Origin: Anaerolineae bacterium | GTDB taxonomy: Bacteria > Chloroflexota > Anaerolineae > 4572-78 > J111 | DNA length: 43,622 nucleotides | Direction: 5' to 3' | Assembly: GCA_023382535.1 (NCBI GenBank) | Contig: JAHDWA010000072.1 | Coordinates: 1 to 43,622 of the forward strand | Part shown: piece after piece, positions 24,424-31,025 of the stretch | Layout of the letters: each line of letters begins with the position of its first letter | How positions within the stretch are numbered: the first letter of the stretch is position 1 | Position numbers and translations under genes: made by a program | Notes under the pieces: generated by a model | Database searches by the model: none | What the model saw: the letters and a program-made list of their open reading frames with translations, nothing else | What the model was told of the DNA's origin: nothing

Positions 24424-25352
24424 CCTGCCCCACCCTTGCCATCAAGCAGCGCTTCCAGTTCCGGGCCTCCTTGCAGGATAAGCGGAACCACTTCCTTCTT
24501 TACTTCCAACCCGGTTCGCCCTGATCTTTCAACCCACCTGCCGATTTCCGCACCGGAAATGGTCGAAATGTCATGACCGTTCCGATGCATTTCTACTAAA
24601 ATTGTCGCCGCTTTACGCTTGGTATCTTCTCCTGTATCCACCATCCATTGCTTCTTCTTCCGAAGTTCGGCCAGTTCGACTTGGAGAGCTTCCTTCCTGG
24701 TTGCAAGTTCGGCCAGAGACTGTTCCAACTTTTGCTTCCGTACCTTCAGCTCGGCTTCCAACCGTTCTTGTTCGGCGACGATGGCTGCGGATATTTTTTC
24801 CTGTTCTACTGCCAGTCGTTCAAGTTCTGTTTGGCGTTCTTGCCGCTCTCGGTCAGTTTCCTGCCGCATCGCCTCTGCTTCCGTTTTTAAATCGGCAATG
24901 GATTTGAGGACATTAGCGCGTTTGAGTTCGGCTCTAATCATCGCCATCAACAACTCGAACGCCAGTACCAAGCTGACCGGAGCTAATGCTTTCACGGCCC
25001 CGGCGATGACCACCCCAGGAATACCTAACCCGCTCACCTCGAGGACATTCCCGACAGTGGCCAGCCCCGCGTAAGTGGCGGTGAGCATCCAGGGATACAG
25101 CGTAGGCTCGCCTCTTAAGTTGGCTCTCAATACAGCCAGGGAGAAAACAACCATCGCAAAATCGAGGAGGAGAGGCCACAGCCAGGTTAATCCGGGATCC
25201 ATGCCGTGGATGATGGCGAGGTGTTTCAACGAGGTGTAAGAAAGGGTAAAGGCCCCAATGGCTAACAAAGCTACCAGAACGGCGGCCAGGGTAGAAATTA
25301 ATTTAACGGTATCTGTTCTCCCATGAGTGACAACAGTCTTTGCGATCGCCAC
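24420..25352 (-). CDS. DUF2637 membrane and coiled-coil protein
   Basis: 310 residues from the GTG at 25352, with AAGGAGG six bases ahead. The N-terminal 135 residues carry four hydrophobic segments with IGAFTLSYTSLKHLAIIHGM and LTWLWPLLLDFAMVVFSLAVL, matching DUF2637 (PF10935), a family common in actinobacterial transfer regions. A long coiled coil follows (about 145-245, rich in ETDRERQERQTELERL-type heptads), then a small C-terminal helical module with ISGAEIGRWVERSGRTGLEVKK that looks like a helix-turn-helix. A hairpin with a run of T lies only 18 bp ahead of the start codon. It is the first gene of the transfer operon. Confidence 0.85.
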   Translation of the reverse strand: MAIAKTVVTHGRTDTVKLISTLAAVLVALLAIGAFTLSYTSLKHLAIIHGMDPGLTWLWPLLLDFAMVVFSLAVLRANLRGEPTLYPWMLTATYAGLATVGNVLEVSGLGIPGVVIAGAVKALAPVSLVLAFELLMAMIRAELKRANVLKSIADLKTEAEAMRQETDRERQERQTELERLAVEQEKISAAIVAEQERLEAELKVRKQKLEQSLAELATRKEALQVELAELRKKKQWMVDTGEDTKRKAATILVEMHRNGHDISTISGAEIGRWVERSGRTGLEVKKEVVPLILQGGPELEALLDGKGGAG

Positions 25353-25369
25353 GCTAACCTCCTTGTCAG

Positions 25370-25414
25370 AAAAAAAACAACCGGCCTGCTCATCATCGCT
25401 GGCAGGCCGGTTGT
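25370..25414 (-). terminator. Strong hairpin plus T-run ahead of transfer operon
   Basis: On the minus strand a perfect 13-bp stem (ACAACCGGCCTGC with its complement) and a 12-nt loop is followed at once by about eight T. It lies between the ribbon-helix-helix gene and the DUF2637 gene and ends right before the latter's ribosome site. It either terminates the regulator transcript or acts as an attenuator for the transfer genes. Confidence 0.8.
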
Positions 25415-25659
25415 TGCATCTTCAACAAGCATCCGTAAAGACCGAAACCCGAGGGATACAAATAAAGTATCCTCGCTTCTGGCTTTACAGGTTGCAGAAT
25501 TTTGCAGGTTTGCGCTAATCCATCGCTATGTGTATAGTTATGGATTAGCTTATCGCTTGGCCCGTACCTGGCGATGAGTCAGGGCTGTGTCGGTGCGACC
25601 AACACCGGCATAGCCCGCTCTGCACTTAATTATTCGCTTTTGTCCTCAAACGAGAGGCT

Positions 25660-25845
25660 TTAGTTATCCCGTTCCTCTTTTTCCTCACGCTCGGTTAAGT
25701 TTATTTCAACTTTTCCCTCTAGCCACAAATCCAGGAGATAACGGACAATTTCAGAAATGGGCTGACCGAGTTCAGCGGCTCTGACCCGGACTGCCCGGTG
25801 TTTTTCCTCGGTTAATCTAACCATTAATTTACGTTCCCGCGGCAT
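25660..25845 (-). CDS. Ribbon-helix-helix regulator (CopG/Arc-like)
   Basis: 61 residues. A single N-terminal strand (RKLMVRLTEEKHRAV) is followed by two helices with RAAELGQPISEIVRYLLDLWLEG, the ribbon-helix-helix pattern, and a charged tail. Such small proteins are usually autorepressors of plasmid or integrative-element transfer genes. A perfect consensus promoter (TTGACA-N17-TATAAT) drives it. Three GTTATC-like boxes (25878-25900) lie between that promoter and the start codon, as expected for autorepression. Confidence 0.8.
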   Translation of the reverse strand: MPRERKLMVRLTEEKHRAVRVRAAELGQPISEIVRYLLDLWLEGKVEINLTEREEKEERDN

Positions 25846-25877
25846 CTAGTTGGCCTCGTACAGTGGCGGTACTATTT

Positions 25878-25900
25878 GTATAACACGTTATCTAGTTATC
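25878..25900. promoter_or_regulatory. Putative RHH operator
   Basis: GTATAAC (25878-25884), GTTATC (25887-25892) and GTTATC (25895-25900) are spaced 8-9 bp apart, the typical spacing of ribbon-helix-helix half-sites. They lie downstream of the consensus promoter of the RHH gene. Confidence 0.5.
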
Positions 25901-25913
25901 ACGCAGTACGCCC

Positions 25914-25942
25914 ATTATATAAAAGATAGCTGGGTTTGTCAA
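25914..25942 (-). promoter_or_regulatory. Consensus promoter TTGACA-N17-TATAAT
   Basis: On the minus strand TTGACA (25942-25937), 17 bp, TATAAT (25919-25914): both boxes are perfect matches to the sigma-70-type consensus. It drives the RHH gene, and possibly the transfer operon when the hairpin at 25370-25414 is read through. Confidence 0.85.
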
Positions 25943-25963
25943 GAAGTGAATCGGGTAAAGTGA

Positions 25964-25992
25964 TTGTCATTCGGACTTTGATATGCTAGAAT
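25964..25992 (+). promoter_or_regulatory. Promoter TTGTCA-N17-TAGAAT
   Basis: On the plus strand TTGTCA (25964-25969), 17 bp, TAGAAT (25987-25992), divergent from the RHH promoter. The predicted start is near 25999, immediately before the structured RNA candidate. Confidence 0.7.
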
Positions 25993-25998
25993 TAACGT

Positions 25999-26142
25999 AA
26001 TGTAAAAGACCCCGGCCGTGGGGAGGCAATCGGGGTCTTTCCATACGTGCTTTTCGACCAGGTATCTGGCCTGGCTTTTATTTTGCTTCGCTCAAAATAT
26101 CAGCATGGAGCCGCCGCTTGGTCAAACCAGGCGGCGTTTTTT
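25999..26142 (+). ncRNA. Candidate ~143-nt structured RNA
   Basis: The predicted transcript starts near 25999. It contains a 10-bp stem AAAGACCCCG (26005-26014) / CGGGGTCTTT (26031-26040), a middle CCAGG...CCTGG hairpin (about 26060-26077), and an 11-bp terminator stem (26112-26122 with 26126-26136) followed by TTTTTT. No coding frame of note exists. It lies between the divergent RHH gene and the helicase operon. It could be an independent small RNA or an attenuator leader of the operon. Confidence 0.55.
26112..26142 (+). terminator. Rho-independent terminator
   Basis: CGCCGCTTGGT pairs with ACCAGGCGGCG (one G-T pair) over a 3-nt loop and is followed by six T. It ends the RNA candidate, 38 bp before the helicase start. 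Confidence 0.8.
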
Positions 26143-26179
26143 CTAATCTGCTTATCAACCAGCGTGGATGACCTAGATT

Positions 26180-29100
26180 GTGACCCAACCTTCACCTGAC
26201 TTTCCTCCTGTCGGCGCTATTCTCAGCGGCCCCCACTGGCCCGACTGGGTCCGGGTGGTTCGCATTGAACCCCACGGAGCCAGCCGGGTGCTCATCGAGG
26301 CTGTGACCCTTGACGGCCAGGATCGGCTGATCTCGCGGGTCTTCAAACAAACCGACCTGGCCGGCCTGGTGGTCGAAACCCAGGTTAACCAAACCCCTCT
26401 CAGTGGCGATCCGACTGGCTTTCGCCTGGCCGCCGAAGCCACCCGCATTCGGTTAGCTTACACCTTTGATCCCCAATTTGCCGTCAGCCTGGCCCGGATT
26501 GATCCCTTACCGCACCAGTTGGAGGCGGTGTACTATCATATGCTCCGCCAGCCCCGCCTGCGTTTTCTATTGGCCGACGACCCTGGCGCGGGCAAGACGA
26601 TTATGATCGGCCTGCTCTTGAAGGAACTCAAGCTCCGTGGGGTCGTCACCCGCACCCTGATTGTGGCTCCGGCTAACCTCGTCCCGCAGTGGCAGCGAGA
26701 AATGACCGAAAAGTTTGACGAGACCTTTGACGTGGTTGACCGGGCCACCCTGGCGGCGCGAGGCAGCCGGGCCTGGGAAATCAGTGACCAGTGTGTGACC
26801 TCGCTGGATTTTGCCTGGCGGCCCGAAGCCCTGGAAAGCCTGGCCCGCGCCCGGCGGTGGGACCTGGTTGTATTCGACGAGGCCCACAAGCTGGCTGCCT
26901 ATCGCCGGGGCAGCAAACTGGCTCGCACCCGGCGGTATCGTCTGGGGGAAGTGCTAACCGATCACACCGAGCACATGGTCCTGGCTACGGCCACCCCCCA
27001 CAAAGGCGACCCCGAAAATTTCCGGCTGCTGTTGCAACTGCTTGACCCCGACCTGTTTGCCAACACGGAGATACTAGCCCGGGCGGTGCAGCGCCAGGAG
27101 AACCCCATCTTCTTGCGGCGGTTGAAGGAAGATATGGTGGGTTTCGACGGCAAACCGCTTTTTCCGCCACGTTACGTTACAACTCTGGGGGTGGAACTGA
27201 CCGAGCCGGAGCAGCAGTTATACGAGGCCGTGACCCAATACGTGGCCGACAACTTCAACCAGGCCCTGGCCGAGGACAATCGCAATGTCACCTTTGCTCT
27301 GATCATTTTGCAGCGTCGGCTGGCTTCTAGTGTCCGGGCCATTCGCCGCTCCCTGGAACAGCGGCGTGACCGGCTGGCGGCCCTGCGGGATGAAGTGCTG
27401 GCTAATCCTCGCCTGCTCGAAGCAGCTCAGCGAGGCGAGGAGTTTTCCGAGGAGACCCTGGAAGATGCACCCGAAGCGGAACGCTGGGAGGCCGAAGAGC
27501 GCGCCCTGCGCTACACCCTGGCCCGCAATTTAGAGGATTTGGAGGCCGAGATTGCTATCCTGTCCACCCTGGCCGCGCAAGCTCTGGCCGTGGAAACGGC
27601 CGGCCCGGAACAGAAGTTGAACGAATTGCGGCAGGTGCTAACCGACCGCAATTTGTTCCAATCCGGGGAGAAGCTCCTTATCTTCACCGAATCGAAGGAC
27701 ACTCTCGATTACCTGGTCGAGCATCTGGCCGCCTGGAACCTCAGTGTGACCTGGATTGATGGGGCTATGTCGCCGCCGGAACGCTATCGCGCCGAGCGAG
27801 CCTTTTACGACGACAAGCAGGTGATGGTAGCCACCGAGGCCGCCGGCGAGGGCATCAACCTGCAATTTTGCCACCTGATGCTCAACTACGATTTACCCTG
27901 GAACCCGACCCGGCTGGAGCAGCGCATGGGCCGCATCCACCGCTACGGCCAGCGGTACGAGGTTTACATCTACAACCTGGTTGCCACCACGACCCGCGAG
28001 GGCATGGTTTTGCACGCTCTGCTCAACAAGTTGGAGCGAATGCGGGAGGGACTGGGGCACGACCGGGTCTTTGATGTGGTGGACCAACTGCTGGAGGGAG
28101 AGTCGCTGGAGTACTTGATCCGCGAGGCCCTGGCCCGGCGGCTGACCTTTGACCAAGTGCGCGAGCGGGTGTTGGCTCGCCTGGATCAAAACCAGGAGCA
28201 GCGCTTGCAAGAGGCGACCCTGGCCGGGCTGGCCACCCGCTACCTGGACCTGGCCCGCCTGCGAGCCGACCAGCAGCGGGCGGCCGAGGCGCGCCTGGTA
28301 CCGGCCTATATCCGGGCTTTTTTCAGCCAGGCGCTTAATGTGCTGGCCCCCGGCCGGCTGGAACGGCGCGACGACGGCTTTGGGCGTCTGCCCTATGTCC
28401 CCGCCGCTTTACGTGAGGTACCAGAGGAGTTAAGGCGGCGCTGTGGCCAACCGGCGGAGAGCTATCCCGCCCTTACCTTTGACCAGGCCGACTTAAAAAA
28501 TCACAGCCACCTGACTTACATAGGACCAGGCCAGCCGCTTTTTGAGGCTGTGCTGCACCATATTCTGGATCGCTTTGGCCCGGACCTGGCTCGTGGCGCG
28601 ATCTTGCGCGATCCGGCCGGGCAGGTTGAGGGACTGTTCTGGCTGCTGATCGGCCAGGTTGAAGATGGCCTGGGCCGCCTGGCGGGCCAGCGGCTCTTTA
28701 CAGTGTTTCAGCCGTTGGAGGAGGAATTAACCGCAAAGGCGCAAAGTTCGCCAAGAGAAAATAATTTAAAAGAAAACTTTGCGCCCTTCGCGTCTTCGCG
28801 GTTCCAATTCATCGAAGTTTCCCCGGCCCGGCTCCTGGATTTTGAGCCGCCCATTGAATTAACCACAAAGGCGCAAAGTTCGCCAAGCGAAAATAATTTA
28901 AAAGAAAACTTTGCGTTCTTGGCGTCTTCGCGGTTCAACCTTAGCCAACTTTCGCCAGAGCCGGTAATCGAGTGGAGCCTCGATCACATCCTCGACCCCT
29001 ACCTGGACGCGTTGCAAACCCGGCGGCAGGCGGAGACTCGCATCATTCGAGACTATCTGCGCCGCTCATTTGACGTCTTGATTGCCCGGTCGCAGGGCAA

Positions 29101-29743
29101 ATTGATGGAGTACGAGCAAAAAGCAGCGCGGGGAACTGATATGAGCCTCAGCCTGCAAGAGGAGCACCGGCACCTGGACGATCTGCGCCGGCGGCAGACC
29201 ACCCGGCTGGCCGAAGTGGAGCGGGCAGCGGTGCTGTCCCTGGGTGCGCCGCAAATCATCGGTGTGGCCGCCATCGTACCGGCAGGCGAAGAAGTCGAGC
29301 CATCGCCTCCCCGCCTCATCGCCTCCTCGTCTCCTCCGATGCGTCGCAGCGACGAAGTTGAGGGCGCAGCCATGGAGTTTGTCATTGTTTACGAGCAGCA
29401 GCGAGGCTGGACGGTCGAAGATGTCCATACCGAAGGACGAGGCTACGATTTACTCAGTCGTGGCCCCAACGGCGAAGTGCGTTACATCGAGGTTAAGGGC
29501 CGGGCTGCCACCGGTGCGGTAGAATTGTCGGCCAACGAGTGGCTGAAAGCCGAGCAGTTGGGGCTGGATTACTGGCTGTATGTGGTCACCGAGGCGGTGC
29601 AGTCGCCTTCGCTGCATCGGGTCCAAGACCCGGCGCATCGCCTGTCGGAGCAGGAGGTCATCCCCCAGGTGCGCTACCGGGTGGCTCAAGAAGGCTGGCA
29701 TCGGGTGGCCGAGTTGCCGGCTGAATATAAAGTGAACCGCTAA
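26180..29743 (+). CDS. DEAH/SNF2-type helicase with C-terminal DUF3883
   Basis: 1,187 residues from a GTG at 26180 with no strong ribosome site. Helicase motifs: Walker A in LADDPGAGKTIM (131-142), DEAH in VVFDEAHKL (230-238), ATATPHKGD (269-277), and in the second RecA domain IFTESKDTLDYL (501-512), ATEAAGEGINLQ (551-562) and QRMGRIHRYGQ (581-591). This arrangement is of the HepA/SNF2 kind used to translocate along duplex DNA. Residues about 1075-1185 (FVIVYEQQRGW, GRGYDLLSRG, YIEVKGRA) form a DUF3883 domain, common at the end of defence proteins. Residues 850-875 and 894-919 are encoded by two inserted palindromic repeats. The stop codon is also supplied by a repeat (AAC CGC TAA). Confidence 0.92.
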   Translation: MTQPSPDFPPVGAILSGPHWPDWVRVVRIEPHGASRVLIEAVTLDGQDRLISRVFKQTDLAGLVVETQVNQTPLSGDPTGFRLAAEATRIRLAYTFDPQFAVSLARIDPLPHQLEAVYYHMLRQPRLRFLLADDPGAGKTIMIGLLLKELKLRGVVTRTLIVAPANLVPQWQREMTEKFDETFDVVDRATLAARGSRAWEISDQCVTSLDFAWRPEALESLARARRWDLVVFDEAHKLAAYRRGSKLARTRRYRLGEVLTDHTEHMVLATATPHKGDPENFRLLLQLLDPDLFANTEILARAVQRQENPIFLRRLKEDMVGFDGKPLFPPRYVTTLGVELTEPEQQLYEAVTQYVADNFNQALAEDNRNVTFALIILQRRLASSVRAIRRSLEQRRDRLAALRDEVLANPRLLEAAQRGEEFSEETLEDAPEAERWEAEERALRYTLARNLEDLEAEIAILSTLAAQALAVETAGPEQKLNELRQVLTDRNLFQSGEKLLIFTESKDTLDYLVEHLAAWNLSVTWIDGAMSPPERYRAERAFYDDKQVMVATEAAGEGINLQFCHLMLNYDLPWNPTRLEQRMGRIHRYGQRYEVYIYNLVATTTREGMVLHALLNKLERMREGLGHDRVFDVVDQLLEGESLEYLIREALARRLTFDQVRERVLARLDQNQEQRLQEATLAGLATRYLDLARLRADQQRAAEARLVPAYIRAFFSQALNVLAPGRLERRDDGFGRLPYVPAALREVPEELRRRCGQPAESYPALTFDQADLKNHSHLTYIGPGQPLFEAVLHHILDRFGPDLARGAILRDPAGQVEGLFWLLIGQVEDGLGRLAGQRLFTVFQPLEEELTAKAQSSPRENNLKENFAPFASSRFQFIEVSPARLLDFEPPIELTTKAQSSPSENNLKENFAFLASSRFNLSQLSPEPVIEWSLDHILDPYLDALQTRRQAETRIIRDYLRRSFDVLIARSQGKLMEYEQKAARGTDMSLSLQEEHRHLDDLRRRQTTRLAEVERAAVLSLGAPQIIGVAAIVPAGEEVEPSPPRLIASSSPPMRRSDEVEGAAMEFVIVYEQQRGWTVEDVHTEGRGYDLLSRGPNGEVRYIEVKGRAATGAVELSANEWLKAEQLGLDYWLYVVTEAVQSPSLHRVQDPAHRLSEQEVIPQVRYRVAQEGWHRVAELPAEYKVNR
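28729..28803. repeat. AACCGC palindromic repeat 1, inside helicase CDS
   Basis: 75 bp with arms AACCGCAAAGGCGCAAAG and CTTTGCGCCCTTCGCG/TTCGCGGTT. It lies in frame in the helicase gene and is read as LTAKAQSSPRENNLKENF then APFASSRF. It is nearly identical to repeat 2, 132 bp downstream. Confidence 0.85.
28861..28935. repeat. AACCGC palindromic repeat 2, inside helicase CDS
   Basis: 75 bp, same orientation and same reading phase as repeat 1 (132 bp, 44 codons away), read as LTTKAQSSPSENNLKENF then AFLASSRF. The left arm has one change (AACCAC). Confidence 0.85.
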
Positions 29744-29839
29744 GACGCCAAGTTTTCACCGCAAAGACGCAAAGGACGCGAAGTTTTTTAAGTTTTTCTT
29801 CACCCTATTTTCCTTGGCGCTCTTCGCGCCTTGGCGGTT
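29735..29839. repeat. AACCGC palindromic repeat 3
   Basis: A compound copy between the helicase and the 195-residue gene. Its first bases encode the last residues Asn-Arg and the stop codon of the helicase. It ends in CGCCTTGGCGGTT. Confidence 0.8.
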
Positions 29840-29859
29840 AATGTGGAGGAGTAGACAAA

Positions 29860-30447
29860 ATGCCTGTCACTTACACCAATCGTAAAGGCTTGACCTACTA
29901 TCTGTGCCGGGGGCGAACCAAAACCGGCAAATCTCGTTACTACTTTGCCCGTGAAATCAAGGATGAACCGCTGGAAGAGATGCCGCCAGGATACACCATT
30001 AGCGAAAGCGTCAACGGCATCGTCTCCCTGGTGAAGGACCGGCCGGCGTTGATCCGGCCGGAGGAGATTGCCGTGGTCGAGGCAGCGGTAAACCGGCACC
30101 CCAAAGGGCGTAACTATCGAGTCAGCGCCAAGCACAACCGTATTGATGTTTATGAGCGGGTGGGGCCGGATGCTGAAACCTTGATGGCGACTTTGTCACG
30201 CGAAGGCCTGATTGATCCAGGACTGGTGGGCCGGATTCAGGCTGAAGAGGAACGTTACGGGCAGTTCACAGCGGTACTGCGGTTTCTCTTAGCCGACGCC
30301 GAAAAACGCACCTTCGGCGTGCAGCGAATGTGTTACCTGGGCAGCGTGGACGACTGGATTGATCTGAGTGTCGGGGGACCACTGGAGCGGTTGGCCCGCG
30401 AGCTAATCCCCAAATTAGGTACTGACCGGTTTTTTGATTTATACTGA
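29860..30447 (+). CDS. Unknown protein of helicase/methylase operon
   Basis: 195 residues, soluble. The ATG at 29860 has GGAGGAG about eight bases ahead. The N-terminal part is rich in aromatic and basic residues (YTNRKGLTYYLCRGRTKTGKSRYYFARE), suggesting a small beta-rich nucleic-acid-binding module. The middle has two more strands, and the C-terminal half is helical with FTAVLRFLLADAEKRTFGVQRMCYLGSVDDW. I do not recognise a family. It lies between repeats 3 and 4 in the same operon as the helicase and the methylase, so it is probably a subunit or regulator of that system. Confidence 0.75.
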   Translation: MPVTYTNRKGLTYYLCRGRTKTGKSRYYFAREIKDEPLEEMPPGYTISESVNGIVSLVKDRPALIRPEEIAVVEAAVNRHPKGRNYRVSAKHNRIDVYERVGPDAETLMATLSREGLIDPGLVGRIQAEEERYGQFTAVLRFLLADAEKRTFGVQRMCYLGSVDDWIDLSVGGPLERLARELIPKLGTDRFFDLY

Positions 30448-30486
30448 TAACTCAAGTTGCTACTTATGAGCAGATGAAACAGATTT

Positions 30487-30554
30487 CACCGCTAAGTCGC
30501 AAAGTTCGCCAAGATTTTTAGAAAATTCTTCGTGTTCTTTGCGTCTTTGCGGTT
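30487..30554. repeat. AACCGC palindromic repeat 4
   Basis: A degenerate copy, starting with ACCGCTAAGTCGCAAAG and ending in CTTTGCGTCTTTGCGGTT, in the gap between the 195-residue gene and the HU-like gene. Confidence 0.75.
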
Positions 30555-30627
30555 CAAATAGGGTTTTCTGCCTAAAGGCGGCAACTTGGGTTACTGATAG
30601 TTAATCTTCGGTGGAAGGGGAGTGATA

Positions 30628-30891
30628 ATGGCTGCCAGGATTCAGAAGAAAGAAATTGTTAGCCGCATTGCCAAGCGGATGGTTACGGATGAAACAACCG
30701 CCGAGGCGTTTCTCGACGCGACGATTGAGGTTTTGTACGAAGCCATTAAAGCGGGCGAAAGTGTGACTCTGCCCAGTTTGGGCGGCTTTTACGTCAGGCC
30801 GGAGCCAGATAGCTGGGTCTTTAAGTTCAATCCCGGCCAAAAATTACGAGCCTTGTTTGGCTGGTCGTCCAGTTATACCGGGGAATTGTAA
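30628..30891 (+). CDS. HU/IHF-like protein lacking the beta arms
   Basis: 87 residues from the ATG at 30628, which has GGGGAG five bases ahead. The helical part matches HU (KKEIVSRIAKRMVTDETTAEAFLDA, VLYEAIKAGESVTLPSLGGFYVR). However, the roughly 20 residues that form the DNA-bending beta arm (the usual R-x-GRNP-TGE... segment) are missing: the sequence goes straight to PEPDSWVFKFNPGQKLRALFGW. It may dimerise and contact DNA weakly, or act as a structural partner of the methylase or helicase. It lies between repeats 4 and 5. Confidence 0.8.
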   Translation: MAARIQKKEIVSRIAKRMVTDETTAEAFLDATIEVLYEAIKAGESVTLPSLGGFYVRPEPDSWVFKFNPGQKLRALFGWSSSYTGEL

Positions 30892-30895
30892 AATT

Positions 30896-31001
30896 AACCG
30901 CGAAGGCGCAAAGTTTTCACCGCAAAGACGCCAAGGGCGCGAAGTTTTTTAAGTTTTTCTTCACCCTATTTTTTCTTGGCGACCTTCGCGCCTTGGCGGT
31001 T
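30896..31001. repeat. AACCGC palindromic repeat 5
   Basis: A compound copy, very similar to repeat 3 in its second part (TTTTAAGTTTTTCTTCACCC inside), filling the gap between the HU-like gene and the methylase. The methylase ribosome site follows it directly. Confidence 0.8.
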
Positions 31002-31025
31002 CAATCCCTTTAGGAGCGATAAATT

